Positions 23,677 through 36,690 of a stretch of DNA of 64,000 bases are shown in pieces. A program made the position numbers and the translations under genes. Source of the DNA: Monilinia fructicola. Taxonomy: Eukaryota > Ascomycota > Leotiomycetes > Helotiales > Sclerotiniaceae. The first letter of the stretch is position 1. The number at the start of each line of letters is the position of its first letter. The stretch covers positions 2,243,001 through 2,307,000 of the forward strand of contig VICG01000005.1 of assembly GCA_008692225.1 (NCBI GenBank), written 5' to 3'. The notes below the pieces were generated by a model. That model had not been told where the DNA came from and ran no database searches. It was given only the letters and a program-made list of their open reading frames with translations.

Positions 23677-25118
23677 CTAAGCAGCTCCAGGCTTTTTCTC
23701 TAGAGGGCAATACTTGGTGATGGCATGTTGATGTAGCTCGCACGGTTTCCATTTGCGTGGTTCAATGGGATGGAAGAAGATTCGGTCAGTCACCTGACTT
23801 CTTGCATAATTGATATAATCAACCCCGGCATGGCCAGAATACTTGAGGAGATCCCATAGTTCGGGACTGGAGATCTCTGGAATAGTTTTCACTCGATTGC
23901 ATTCATCGGAAATCAGATTCCAGCTAGAAAGAATGTCAATGGATGACCACGTAAAGATGCTGGAAGGGAAAAAGAACAAACATACTCGAGAATAGAGATG
24001 TACAGCTTCCTCAGTGGATTTCCTGGCTTTGTTCGAGAATATACCAAGTTTAAGTCTCGGATGTCTGGTAAGATACAGCCATCTTCTTTGTTGCCCCAGA
24101 GCGCCTTCAATACCGAGTCCATCATTTCATCACACAGAGATGTCAGACCAAAGGTGTTGGCCATTGTGTAGGTTTCGACAAATGGGTAATCGCATAGACC
24201 TCGTCTTCTACCTAGCTTCCGAGGATTCAAATCCATGAGAACGTCAGTAGTGACCCATTGAATTACAACTCTAAGGGATGAGCCAAGGAAATCTGCAATG
24301 TTGATAGATGTAGAGCCAGCGGCCGCCAGATACGTCTTGAAATGGGGCACTTTCTCAAGTATGTACTTGAACTGGACTTTGGTGAAAACGAACTTGGCGT
24401 AGTCCTTATCATTGCCTGCGCAAATCACGCACACTCTGCCGTCAAACTATTAGACTTCCGAGTTTTAAACAAAAGAACGGTGGAGAATAGGTACTTACTT
24501 ATCAAGGGGCTCCTCGGATTGCTCGCCGTCGCTCATGCTATCGTTTGATGGAGGAATTTCGAGATCTCGAGAGTTCATGCTTAAATTCCCACTCGTCACA
24601 TTAACCCTATTTTTGTGTTCTGATTTGGAGGTTTTTATATGAGATCGAGCAGTAGCTTGCTGATTGTATTTGGCATTTCTGGTTCTCTCGGTAGTAGGCT
24701 TTGCAGTTGCAGAAGTCATTGACATAGCAGATAATGATGCAGAGGCTGTAGCACTACTCTTCAGTGATAGTAATGGGTCATGGTTGATCTTTCTTCTCTT
24801 TGTAGGCACAGAATCAGAGGAGGAAGGGGTGTTTGCCATGGTCTCATAAGTGTTACTTGGTGCAGCTGCGTTTCCTGGCATCGGAAGAAGTGGCCTGTAC
24901 GCTTCAACCCTACCTGGTATTGGTTCTGCCTCTGCAGTTAAATTGACTAGTGCCAAAGTGCCCTTCCTCTTGGGAACTCTGCTTGATGCTTTGATCTGTG
25001 GCTTATGGGGGTTTGGAGGAGCTTCTGACGATTCTTGAACCTTGGATTCTGAAGCCCGGTCTCTCAATGAAGCTTTTCGTTCCAGACTCGGCAACGAAGT
25101 CTTTCTTAAAGAAGACAT
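23677..25118 (-). CDS. BTB/POZ-domain protein with disordered N-terminus
   Basis: Exons on the minus strand: 25118-24499, 24435-23986 and, preferred, 23923-23677 (438 residues, phases agree). Introns are 24498-24436 (GTAAGT..CAG) and 23985-23924 (GTATGT..TAG). An alternative acceptor after 23960 would add twelve residues but needs a different donor or a 26-bp intron. Residues 1-205 are Ser/Thr/Ala/Lys-rich with a basic KRRK cluster, possibly a nuclear signal, and end acidic. From about residue 207 a BTB fold follows: VCVICAGNDKDYAKFVFTK, FKTYLAAAG, VIQWVTTDVLMDL, then the conserved helix YTMANTFGLTSLCDEMMDSVL. The ending WKPCELHQHAITKYCPL resembles the Cys/His-containing tails of fungal BTB proteins. 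The family is clear, the substrate is unknown, and a role as a Cul3 adaptor is only inference. Confidence 0.82.
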
Positions 25119-26449
25119 GGCGGATGTCCAATATATAGTTACTTGAATGGAAGGTGAAAAATCAACACTGAAAATGAACGTGTTAAAATTGTTGAGTTTG
25201 GCAAGAATCTTTCTGACAAAGGGAACTATTTATGGTTGAGGTGGATATCGGTTACCCGCACCTGTTATCTCACTTTACACGGCACCTTGAGTGAAAGGAC
25301 AGAGCCGTACGCTCTGCCTATATGTTATAAGCGATGCTCCACAATATTCATTGTAAGCTTAAGGTTACTAAGCGAAACGAAATTGTATTATTGACCTATT
25401 ACTTCATAGCTAACCCAATGAGTGCTGCTTCAACAGCAGACTGAGCGGTTAAGAAGCTATGTTTCCGGTGAATATTCATTGAATTTGGATATAAATCTAT
25501 TTCTGTAATATTTATCTGTTTAAAACAAAGCTTCATATCTTTATTGAAATATACCCAAACAACGAGTTGACATCATTTAGATCAATTGATCAGTATCAGG
25601 TTTAGACGGATACAAATTTTGTAACTTCGAAGTCGTTCACAGAAATCATGTACCTTATATTAATCTTGTGATTAATTTACAAACCTCTCTCCAGAAGCAA
25701 AAAACAAGGCCTGGAGTGGTGATTGACCACAGGCTCACAAATTCGTCACACAATGTGCACGATGTATATGGAACAAGAATCAGAACCAGTGCAATGAGTT
25801 CAAGAACGATGATTGTGATATGAGCGATAATGATTTGATTAACGATAAGTAATGATTACCAACCATGTAATCTCTTGGTACCAGGCCAAGGAGCGCGCAA
25901 AGAGATAACTGTCCACAGGAAGCCCATACTCTTCATTCAAGTCGCTCATTTCATAGTTTATCCTCTACTCAAAAGTCTTTAGAATTGCTCAGAGCCTCCT
26001 GTCCGTTCTTCCTGGTATCTAGGAGTAGATCGCAACAACAAGAAAGAAACATCAATGGATGACTCAAAAGTATGGGAAAGACGAGAAATGACTAAAGCTG
26101 CCCATGCTAGATTATACATCTAGTCAGCCGCACCGTCACAATTGATAGCCACCCCTTGGTTTATAGCCTTGGGGTGCCATGTTGTAGGTCTGCGTGATTA
26201 CTTATTATTGGCTCTGTTAGCATGTTCTACTTGATGATCAAAACTTTATATAGATAGATGGAGATGGAAATACAGAGTGAATGATGTGAATTTCAACATA
26301 ATAATTGACGCGCTCAATGTGTGAATCAATTTCATGATATGGTTATTGAAAAAAGCAAACACCCAAGCCCTCTCGCATATAAATACCAACTCACAAGTCG
26401 CATGTCCAGTCTCTTGATACAATGGGTCGAACATAAATCCATGAGCAAA
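25119..26449. other. Intergenic spacer, BTB gene to P450
   Basis: This holds the BTB promoter and the downstream region of the P450. Nothing else is recognisable. Confidence 0.5.
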
Positions 26450-28146
26450 TCAGCTCTTAACCACAGTAGCAGAAGCATGCATGACGCCCTTCCCAAATGT
26501 CCCAATCATAAATTGATCTCTCTCACATTCGAAATCCTTCGCCGTCACTCCTTGAAATTCGAAATCAAAGCGCTGTGCAACAGCTGCAAGAAAAAGATAA
26601 CACTCGGCCCATGCAAGACTAGAGGAGCATATCAAATCAGTATTCATAAATATGCCATTCAACAGTGGAAAAGAACCTACTGCATGCCCAAACAGTTTCT
26701 CGTTCCTCGGGAAAACGGACCATACGTTTTCTCGGTCTTCTTCCTAGCTTCCAAGTCTGTCCATCGCTCGGGATCAAATCTCATTGGATCCGGATATAGA
26801 TTTTCATCCGTGTGCATTAACAACGTCGTCATGCCTATAGGCGTTCCGGCAGGAATCCGCCATTCCTTATACCATAGATCTCTGTCTGGCGCAATTCTAG
26901 CAGATCGTGACGCAACGGCGGGACTTAGTCGTAAACCTTCCATTAATACTGAAGTTAAATAGGGAAGTCTCTCTAGTCTCTTGATGTCTTGAGTGTCATC
27001 CATAGAAGAAGATGCGAGTTCATCTCGTAGCCGTTCGAGGATAGCTGGATTGCTGAAGATGTGGAAAATGACTAAGCGCAGAACACTGGCAGTTGTTTCA
27101 AAACCTGCACCAGATATAGTTGCTACCTCGTCCAAGAGGCGCTCGAGTTTTTTATCTTTAGCTGGAAGATTAGAGTCTAGAATATCGTGGATCATTGTGT
27201 GCGGTGTTATGGTATCTGGTGTAGTTGAAGATATCGCATCCAGGATAATTTCCGTGTCTCTTCTTGTGTCCTAAGTATTTGCCTTCAATAAACGACTTGG
27301 TAAATGTGTTATAGTACACTATCTTACCTCAAGATACTGAAAAAGAAGTTTCGTGCCTTCATCTGATATTTTCATGACCCAATTCAGTGGTAGTGACTTC
27401 ATAAAGGGTCCGAACCACGGAGCATGTTTAGTAATACGCCTCATACGCCCAGCCCTTTGAAATATATTTGTCCTTCCAATATCGAAATCTTCTTTCTCAA
27501 GACAATTGTAAGTTTTGCAAAGAATGAACTCTGTGGAAACATCTCTCGTGAAAGCGCTGATAGCGGCACCGAGATCAAAGATTCCCATCCCAGAAAGTGC
27601 CAAGATACGATCGCAAAACTTTTCGACAACTCGATTGATCAAAGCTTGTTTCTGGAATACTTGAGCTTTTGAGAAGTATAGATTGAGTGGTACGCGGCGC
27701 GCACGATGCATATCGTGATCAACAGTCCATATAACTGAACCTGCAGTAGAGAAAGAACTCATCGCCCATGCGTATCTATCCCATCTTCCATCGTAGCAAT
27801 AAAGTTTCTCATAGAAAGCAGGGTCTATGACATGGAGTTCATTCGGACTGATACGAATTATCGGGCCTTTGTGCGAATGTCAGGAAATCGGCCATGGATA
27901 AAATGTTGATGATCACAGGCATCTCATACCATACTCTTTATGCAGTCTCTTAATCTTAAATGTATATTGTCCTTCATGAACAACGTCATAGTAAGCTTCA
28001 TACCATCTCGTAGCAGCTGCCAATTTCGGACCTGGAAATCGAGCAAGAGGATGGAATACCATGCGATAAATAACGAGGGTGGCAAAATAGAAGATGATGA
28101 ACTTAGCGGCATAAGACAAAGATAGCAAATCCGTTAGTCCCTTCAT
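26450..28146 (-). CDS. Cytochrome P450 monooxygenase
   Basis: A haem-thiolate monooxygenase, ER-anchored by its N-terminal helix. Exons on the minus strand are 28146-27930, 27866-27328, 27270-26681 and 26618-26450; all junctions are GT..AG and in phase, giving 504 residues, the normal length. The membrane anchor is in residues 5-30 ([19 protein letters not shown]), followed by the proline hinge [20 protein letters not shown]. The I-helix oxygen motif is AGFETT (about 306-312), ExxR is EGLR (363-366), and the PERF-type motif is FDPERW. The haem loop is [17 protein letters not shown] with Cys near residue 445. [24 protein letters not shown] and [13 protein letters not shown] resemble the fungal trichodiene-oxygenase-like P450 group. 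No other secondary-metabolism gene flanks it, so the substrate cannot be called. Confidence 0.94.
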
Positions 28147-31100
28147 TTTGGAAATAGTGAGGTCTCAGCTTATATCTTCTGATTTGGCACCTCTCGATTT
28201 GAATGAGGACACAGCATTATCACCGGTCATATCAGAGCGTTAGGGTAGAAGTCCAAACCTTTTGGAGCCAGATCAAAAGATTGTAGTGTTTAGAATTACC
28301 AGATGTAACAATGCTGATCCAGCTCAAAGGTAATGTGCTGACTGCATAATTTCCCATAGTCGCATTGAGCAGTGGCTGCAAATTAGAAGGCCGTTTACCA
28401 CTACAAGACTGCCGAAGCGTGACTGAGACAATCTAATTGGTCAAGGCGAGATATTGGGCGTTCAATCAAGTTCATATTAACCCACCAATTGGTAAAACTG
28501 ATATTGGCATTTCCCCGCACAACATATCATGAGGAACAAAAGTTGATGGAAAGCGGTGCTGTCAATCCTAAAACTCACAACATCTCAAAAAATTAGCCTA
28601 GCGGTAACAGTGGGAAGTGTGAGAGAAAACCAGCAACGAATGTTTGAAGAAATCTCTGCTGCTGCCAGGTATCGTACTGATCTTAGGGGTTTTCCGTTCA
28701 TTTGAAGTCACCTCAATGTCCACTACTGCTAATAGTCACGAAAGAGACAAGCGTCCAACGCCAATCATGATCTCACATGTGCATATATGATACATATGAC
28801 AGCGCAGATAAGCGACCCTAACCACAGGAACCATAATCAAGGATGGCTGGTGTATTATGCAGAGCCTCTCCAGATATATTTGAATCACCAAGTCGCAGAT
28901 CTGGAATTTCAGATATTTTCAGAAGTTTGAGAACCATCAACCCCTTACTATAAAAGATAAGTTAGATTTATGGCAAATATGAAAGGTTTATCATGACTGT
29001 GAATTTCGTATAGATTTCTAGCTATCTTATATAAACACCTGTCTGCAAAAGATATCCTCTATTGTTGATCTTAATAATAAGCGAATACGAAGATACCCAC
29101 GAGAATTGGGAAGCCCAATTTCTCTTCTTATAAGCTCTAGTTGGCTTATTGCTTTTGGCTTTCTTTCCGGCTTTCTGGGTGCAGAGCCCGTTGCTTTTAT
29201 GGCAGTGAAACTCTCTCATTTTGGAAGCTTTCATGGGTCTTGGGGGGCCACACCAACTGGTTGTGTCCGCATCATATTGAGAAAGCATTCAGCAAAGTCT
29301 CGATGTGACGTCACAGTAATTCCCAAGTGCTGTGTAGACCAGAGATTTGATGCATCATCAAGGCGTGATGCGGCACAAAACTAGTGCATAGCGGTATATA
29401 TATATCTTCGAAAAAGTGAGCCTGTTGGTGTCAGGCTTTACGCTTCTTAGACTTCGTCTGTTCTGGATAAACTGTTCTTGTGTCGTGGTGAATTCATGAA
29501 AGTATCAATGATTCGATCCATAGGTTAGGACAAGCAGAACTTATCCGCAAGGCAATACAGACTGATCGGGTCCTAGTTGTGCGCAGGACCTCTTTCAGAT
29601 TTGACGGTCCGTAAAGTACCAAAATAAACGCAGACAGCAACATGATTGAACAAATTAGGGTCATCTTCCGAAACGTGCGCTTTTCAGCTCGGATTTCTCA
29701 GTGAATCCACTTGGAAACATTTTTTGGGATATAGAATCTTGTCGCAAGAAATGCCTCCATGAGATTTGAGATGTTGCTTCTTTTGTCACTCGTAGATATG
29801 ATCCAGTTCCTATCCCACAATCCTGTAGAATCTACAGGTAGACTTTCCATGGAAACTCAAAGACACAATCTTCCAGCTCACTCATGAAACTCGGGGGTTT
29901 ATTCAGCGTCTCAGGAAGACCATCTCAATTCTATTTTGCTTGGGAGATCTCGTTGATTTTCACCTCTACAGCTGCTACTGCATTTTCTCCTTTATCTATT
30001 TCATTCTGTGCCATTTTTTCCATCTCGCACAGTTCTTCCTCCTTCATTGCAAGCTATACCTTTTCATCTATTTCTACTCCCTCTGCCTGCTTCTCCTTTA
30101 TTTTCACTTTCGCTCGTTTTGCCGCGGGTGAAACTGTAGCTCTAAATTGAAGCTTGGCTTCTGCCATGGGTGTAACTTGAAGACCACCAGTGGGTGCACG
30201 GACTCATAAAACGTTAAAGTGTTGATATCTATATATGTTAAAATGCAATTTTTCGTTTTATTATAATACTATAAATTGAATCTTCAAGATTTTTGTAATC
30301 TTTAAGATATATTATATTCTTTATGTATTTTTCTATAAGGACATAGAGTTTTATAAAAATTAATATATATTGGGATTAGTATTTTAAAATTGAAATACTT
30401 GATGTTATTTTTCATTGAAATCCATTGAGCATATTTTCGTTTTATGAGTCCGTGCACCCACTGGTGGACTTTCTGACCGAATATGTAGATACCATAGTTA
30501 GCGAAAGGACAAACTCAAGATAATCCAAGATTGACCGGAATCAGAACTAGAACTTGATTAAAAATCAATACGGTATGTTGCTGAGCTTTTTTCTTAGTAA
30601 GGATAACCATCAGTTCTTTCAGAATTAATTGATAAAAATCTTTTCGTAAGAAAGCTCCGGATATCTGGGGAAGGTGTTGGAAATTCCCTGGCACATGCCA
30701 TCCCATAATTCAAAGCTTCACTTTATCATGACGCTCGATTGATGAACTCCAGAGTAAAGTTACATACTGACAAGAAACGGCTCGGATGACATACGGAAAT
30801 ATTCCATTACAGTCACATTCCACAGAGAAGACCCCAACATATAAGCCATTATTCAATGATCAGTGTACTGATGACTATATCAATGGCGGTACTGCAGCTG
30901 GTTTTCCTAATCTTGAGACAACCATCAACTCTTTCACAGAACATCAGAAAAACCAGAACTGCTACAATAAAATTTTTCCAAGATTCTATCCAAATTTAGA
31001 AATCGAAGAGCAAGTTGCTCACCATCAAAAGAATATAAATAAGTAATAACGTTAATATGGAGTCAGAAAGACAAATACGATATGAATAACTTACCTACTG

Positions 31101-31170
31101 TCATGCAGTAAGTGGAAGCCACCCAGTCCTCATAGGTACTACCTGAGACTGAATGATCTGGAGGTTTATA
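28147..31170. other. Gene-poor spacer containing a MITE-like element and a relic frame
   Basis: No intact gene. A minus-strand frame at 30167-29931 begins MAEAKLQFRATVSPAAKRAK and continues KEEELCEMEKMAQNEIDK. It is interrupted by one in-frame TAG near 30065 and has Lys/Glu-rich, gene-like composition, so it may be a relic. A plus-strand frame at 30786-31046 (86 codons, Asn/Thr-rich) is unrecognised. The MITE-like element at 30184-30467 is listed separately. Confidence 0.45.
30184..30467. mobile_element. MITE-like element with 30-bp perfect terminal inverted repeats
   Basis: The left end 30184-30213 starts CCACCAGTGGGTGCACGG and continues to ATAAAACG. The right end 30438-30467 is its exact reverse complement. 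Allowing one mismatch, the match extends three bases outward on each side. The 224-bp interior is almost pure A/T with no open frame, so the element is non-autonomous. I see no clear target-site duplication; the flanks are cttgaaga and actttctg. Size, long TIRs and an AT-rich core match miniature DNA transposons. Confidence 0.88.
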
Positions 31171-32003
31171 GTCGCCGAAATGGTCGATATCCATGTCGGA
31201 AAAGATCCGGACTCAGGACACTTCAAAGTTCATAAAGCTCTCCTTTGTTAGAAAGTGCCATACTTTGAGAAAGTGTTCAATGAGAACTCTCTAGAAGGCA
31301 CTATCGATTCTGTAACGCTACCTGAAGACGACCCTGAAGTTTTTTAATATATTTGGCTCCGTAAGTTTGGTTTTTCCAACTGATGTTGAACGACCAAACT
31401 ACCCCTCTATTATCACCTAGTTATGAAGTGCAGATCTTGACATAGATCATGACAACCATGGTCTGGAATATTATTTATCAACAAAGCACTCGTTTGGTTT
31501 GCATCATTAACGTATCTCTTCGTACTGATTGTTTTCCAATCTAGTGGATCTACGAGGGAAAATTACATCAATTCAGTTGCAAAGATAACAACGGGCCTTT
31601 CAACTGGCCTATTTGGAAGTTATGCGTGCTAGCAGATAAACTTTGTCTTCCGAAATTAACAATGATTACATTTTTTACAGCTCTGGAGGACATGGAGACT
31701 AACCATTGGGGCCCGGATTTTCAACAGGGTCAGCACGGCTTACAAAGCATGCTTGATGTTGCGCGAGGGAAGTCCCACTTTGTGTTCTAGCTGGTTGTCG
31801 GCTTCGTATGGTGTGCGGTAAGCGAGCGAACAGGCGTTTCTTTGAGAATGTGTCCACAGAAGGAGCTAGATTTGCTTCTCACTAGCAACGATGATCTTCA
31901 AATCGAGGTCTCCAAGATGCTCAAAGAATATCGGGAGGGAAAAATAGACGGAGATGATTCAGATGATTCACGCTCTAAGCTATATGATAAGTGGATGAGA
32001 TAG
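31171..32003 (+). pseudogene. Decayed BTB/POZ-domain gene
   Basis: The BTB start MVDIHVGKDPDSGHFKVHKALLC is immediately followed by TAG at 31249-31251. The same frame then goes on KVPYFEKVFNENSLEG and TLPEDDPEVF before another stop near 31345. Further on, WIYEGKLHQFSC and WKLCVLADKLCLPKLTM give the end of the fold. LLTSNDDLQIEVSKMLKEYR (about 31874-32003) gives the C-terminal tail, ending KLYDKWMR and a stop. Segments lie in more than one frame with several stops, so the gene cannot make a protein. It is closer to the canonical BTB consensus than the intact gene at 23677-25118. Confidence 0.78.
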
Positions 32004-33344
32004 CTTTTGAGCCCAGTGAAGCAACGGGGAATGAGTTCTCAGGAATGGCACGAGTGAGAAGAGTGATGATTGTGGGAAAGGTATGTGGGGAGTTGGTAAA
32101 TAACATGGATTTTCTTTTAACTGGGATTTTCTGCTGGGTATTTGGTAGCATTGACAGAAGTATCCTCGGGGACTTTCGATATAGTCTGTGTTAGGAACTA
32201 TCCTTCTACATGAACTGACATCGAAGTCCTGGACATCTGAGCTTCAATCGTAATCAATCGCTAAGAAAAATTCCTTTTCAATAACTATAGCTCGATATGT
32301 ATACGTGCTTGTATGAACATGAACGATTCTGTCAAACTTGAACAATGAGAAATGATACTGGTGAACGAAAGTCGTGCGGAGATTTTGTAAGAGATGGTTA
32401 GTCTCTACCTTACTACCGATTCCGCAAGACTGGCTCCCAAATTTATATTTATTCAATTGATGCCGTAGATCCAAAGTTACATGTGAAGCATCCAAAACAT
32501 CCATCTGTGATCTTGGCAAGATGAGATGTGAAGCTTGGGCCAGCCAAGCCGGGAGTAACCTTTACCCTACACGTGACCGTAGATCATTGCTCCCCGCCAT
32601 CTTCTGCTGTATATGTAAAGTAATCTTACATACTCGAGTACATACCACTTTTCTTCCATGGATTCGATACTTGTACTTGTACTCGTACAGTATGTGTCCC
32701 TCACTCATGATCTGTGCTTGACAACAATCTCGTCTGCTACCATCCATATATTTATCGATTAGCATCGCATCATCTAATCTCAGATACAACCTCATCGACG
32801 CTCCCTTCCGCCAGTCTCGGGAATCCGACTGCATATGCAGAGTCATCAGTGATCACAAAATGATCAAACCAAACACTCAATTGCGAAATAAGTCCGACTT
32901 CCGCTTTACCCTCCAATCTCCAATGACGTAACCTGTAGCTAATTGCTTACCGACACCCCTGTTGCGTTACTTGCACACTTGTGCTAGAACTTCGGGTGCC
33001 GACACCAATACCAACACAAAACAAAGATTGTCTACTTGTATCATATCAAGGAATACTTGACCGGCAAGTCGTGAGGAAAACTTTAAGTACCACTATTTCC
33101 TGTGTCTTTCCAAGTTTTCCCTCTTTCTGTTCTGATTGCTATCTTGTTCTACTCCCTCCCAAGTATCCCCTCTTTCTCATTTCATTCTTCTCTACTCGAA
33201 CGAGTAAGTAATACAGGGTTTTCTACACTTGAGGGTCGTCAGGAATCTACGAAGGGTATTCGTGATCAAGGAACTCCAACACCCCGACATCAAAAAGAAC
33301 AATTACCAATTCTCCCCTAATCAACCAATTGAACTCCCATCAAA
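32004..33344. other. Intergenic spacer upstream of the phosphate carrier
   Basis: No gene is supported. The final 300 bp before the carrier start is pyrimidine-rich (33090-33200), consistent with a promoter and 5' leader. Confidence 0.5.
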
Positions 33345-34400
33345 ATGCCTTCCCTCGAAAAAGCTCTTCCCCAACCCAAAATTGAGCTCTACAGCGGGAA
33401 ATACTTTGTAGCATGTGGGCTTGGTGGAATAATCGGTATGCTCTATTCCTACGCCTCCACTCCCCAATCCCCCAATTCCCCTCAAACGCAATAACTAAGA
33501 ACCCCTCCCCCAGCCTGCGGTCCAACCCACACAGCCGTAACCCCCCTCGACCTCGTAAAATGCCGGCGTCAAGTCGACTCCAAACTTTACACCTCCAATC
33601 TCAGCGCCTGGTCTAAAATCTACCGCGCCGAAGGACTCCGCGGTGTATTTTTTGGTTGGTCTCCCACACTGGTAGGATACTGTTTCCAAGGAGGTGGAAA
33701 GTACGGATTCTACGAAGCGTTCAAATACCTATACGGCGAGAAGCTATTCCCAAATGCAAATCAGACGGTTGTTTTCTTGGGAGCGAGTGCCAGCGCAGAA
33801 TTCCTGGCAGATATGGCACTGTGTCCTTTCGAAGCAATTAAAGTGAGGATGCAGACGACTTTGCCCCCGTTTGCAAATAGCCTGCGAGAGGGCTTGGGCA
33901 AGGTCATTAAGGAAGAGGGATACGGAGGGTAAGTTTTTTCGTTCTCAGATTATCGATCGCGGTACTAATCAGATGTCAATAGACTCTACAAAGGACTCTA
34001 CCCGCTCTGGGGCCGTCAAATTCCATACACGATGGTGAAATTCGCGACGTTCGAAACCACCGTTAACAAAATCTATTCCTACCTCGGGAAACCCAAATCC
34101 TCCTATTCCTCCCTCCAACAGACCGGGGTTTCCTTCTTGGGAGGTTATATTGCCGGTATTGGATGCGCCGTCGTTTCCCATCCAGCAGACGTCATGGTAT
34201 CTAAATTAAACAGTGATAGAAAGGCTGGTGAGAGTGCTGGAAAGGCCATGACCAGGATCTATGGAAATATTGGATTCAAGGGATTGTGGAATGGACTGCC
34301 GGTTAGAATTGTGATGATTGGTACACTGACGGCGTTCCAATGGTTGATTTATGATAGTTTTAAGGTTGGCTTGGGATTACCTACTACGGGAGGTCATTAG
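33345..34400 (+). CDS. MIR1: Mitochondrial phosphate carrier (Mir1/Pic type, SLC25 family)
   Basis: This imports inorganic phosphate into the matrix, with protons, for ATP synthesis. Exons are 33345-33435, 33514-33928 and 33983-34400, in phase, giving 307 residues. Three tandem carrier repeats are visible, each with the Px[DE]xx[KR] signature: [22 protein letters not shown] and [11 protein letters not shown]. The first repeat begins [29 protein letters not shown], which is typical of phosphate carriers and separates them from nucleotide and citrate carriers. [12 protein letters not shown] and [15 protein letters not shown] are also phosphate-carrier blocks. As in other members there is no long cleavable presequence. 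The frame is clean. Fungi may have more than one such carrier, so the exact paralogue is not certain. Confidence 0.94.
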
Positions 34401-36214
34401 ACGGATGATTATTTAGACTAAGGGGTATTGGATACGGAGTCAGCGGGATGGATTGGTGTTTGTGGGTTCTAAGAAGATTTAACGATGTGAAACGAATTCA
34501 AAAATCATTGCGCCGCAAAAGTCAAGTCTCCGACCTTACACGTGAAGGTCAACAGATACAGGTAGGCAGACACACAGCCCATCCCAAGCTCATCGCCGCA
34601 AACAACAATGCATCAAATCAATCCAAAGTCAAACCCACTGGACGATCAGAATACCGGCATTTTCTCACTCCTCACATCCCACGTTGTTTCCCCCAATCCA
34701 TCCGTAGCACCACCATACGGAATTTACCTCGCGAATTCCCTCGTCCAGTTCTCCAATTCTACTTTAGAACTAATCACAACCAACCCGTACACATCTCACA
34801 TCTCACATCTCACATCCCACATCCCACCTCTCATCCCATAAACCCCCCATAATAACCAACCTGCCCACCTACCAATAAATAGATACCCGTACTGGAGCAT
34901 CCCCCGTCCCACAATATAAAGTTCACGACACCCATAAACTCACGGGCTTAGGTAAGCAAATACGGGATTTAGAATTCTAGGACAGTGCAACATGCTGTAC
35001 TGTACTGTACACTGTACAGTACTGTACCTCGTATGGGATATTTAACCGAAACCTAAAGCGAGACCCAGACCTAAAGTTGACTGCACCCGGAAACTTCGGG
35101 GGAGGGGTGTTTTTTGTTTATCTTTCGGGAATCGGGGACGGCTGGGAGTTTTGTTGGTGGGGATGGGGAAAGAGAGGAGAGGGAGTTGCAAGCGGTATTT
35201 TTTTTTTTTGGATGGTGGTGCACTCCGTATGTGGCGGGGGTTGGGCCATGGGTTGCGATTGATGATGGATGATGGATGGGGGTGGGAAAAGCCGATGTTC
35301 AAAATGCAGCGGGACGGACTCTGTCACTATGCGATTGTCGATTGCGCGAGTTCGGCGATGCCGCAGGATTGAACGGCCGGGGCGGTGGTGGGTTTTGGGT
35401 TCTGATGGAATGGGCCACGGGAGGGAAGAAGATGTTTTTGGAGTTGGGCGGATGACGGTGAGGGTTGCTGGTGTGTTGATTATAGAGGGTGGATATTTGA
35501 GATGGATTTAACCATCGATGTCCTGTTGTCTATGCGACTGCGGTGAAGACTTTTGGACTTGCTGGGTAGGATTTAATCTGCACTCGCTTTGGACTGTGAA
35601 GATGACGAGACTGATGGAAGATAGGTGGATGACTGTTTTTGGATAGTTGTGGTACGGGAATGCTTTTCCTGCAGAGGTCGACACAAGAATCAGAATGCGA
35701 TGGGAAGTTTCCAGACAAATCCCGCCGTACTAAACATATACCGTAGTTATCTAGAACGGAAGAAAGAAATGACGGAACTGAAAACAATGGGAATATGAAT
35801 GATCTAACTTGTAACGTGATGCAGACGCTTGGCTTCTTCGCTACATCAAAATGCACGTTACGGGACGTCTAGGGTAGACGAGGGTAAGTTGAGTCATGCT
35901 CTCAACACCATCTTCTTGACTATAATCCTTGGCCGCTATACCAGTGTTGAACGCCGGTCCAGGAACCTGATATGCTCCTTTGACCGGCCTCAGAACCATG
36001 GGTTCCGAAGTACGCGGAAGCATAGGACTCCGATTACCTTCACGAATAGTATGAATGGCGGTGCCCATGTAACTCCTTTCGTAATGAACAATGTACGATT
36101 GCTTGATGTCAAAAATATGCTGAGTCAGCAACTGCATATCGGCCACATCGATATGATGATCACAGACTTCATAGACCACATATATAGAGAATACAACTAA
36201 CTAATGATAATCCA
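34401..36214. other. Intergenic spacer with palindromic GTAC cluster
   Basis: No gene is supported. A dense GTACTGTAC / GTACAGTAC inverted cluster lies at 34993-35029. TACGGAGTC is at 34433-34441 and CACTCCGTA at 35221-35229. The 34790-34830 stretch repeats CATCTCACAT. Overlapping frames on both strands at 35830-36200 show no consistent coding signal. Confidence 0.5.
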
Positions 36215-36690
36215 TCATATCCTCCGTTTCATGGATTCCAAAGTTCCACTATGATACCTGCTCATAACCTCAGCATTTGTCAAGCCAGCCAAATGGTCGT
36301 AGATCTTAGACACTGCGTTCCTAAAATTGAGGTCCGCTAGCCATGGTGATGAATATGAGAGGGTAGCTAATGGCTTTAACGATCATATCAACATCTCATG
36401 ATTAAACATCATCATTGCGCGCGTATTGTCACTTTAGTTGTGGCCGTTCTGGCGTCCTGGGACTCACATTCCTCAAGGATCTTTCCAACTAATTTCAGGG
36501 TTAAAGGGAGTGTTGTTCCGCTTCGGTTTGTGACCGCAATATCGGCTTGTTGAAGTAGGTGGCAGAATAAATCCATGGACTCAGAATTTTCCTCATCCCG
36601 CCATAATGATAGAAGGATAGCTCTTTGCAAGAGATCCTTCACTGGGCGAAGATGCGCATAGTTCCTAATTGATTCGAGAACCGACACCAT
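36215..36690 (-). CDS. Hypothetical small gene or gene remnant
   Basis: I recognise no family. An ATG at 36690 opens MVSVLESIRNYAHLRPVKDL and continues with a helical, well-mixed sequence (AILLSLWRDEENSESMDLFC, LPLTLKLVGKILEECES) for 92 codons. After a gap that could be an intron ending in CTAG or nearby, a second stretch reads DLNFRNAVSKIYDHLAGLTN and AEVMSRYHSGTLESMKRR to TGA at 36215. The composition is protein-like and the opposite strand offers nothing better. No conventional donor links the two parts, so this may be a decayed gene. Confidence 0.35.

Noticed and set aside
26450..28146. P450 as centre of a secondary-metabolite cluster
   Set aside because: No backbone synthase, transferase, transporter or regulator is adjacent; the neighbours are BTB genes and empty DNA.
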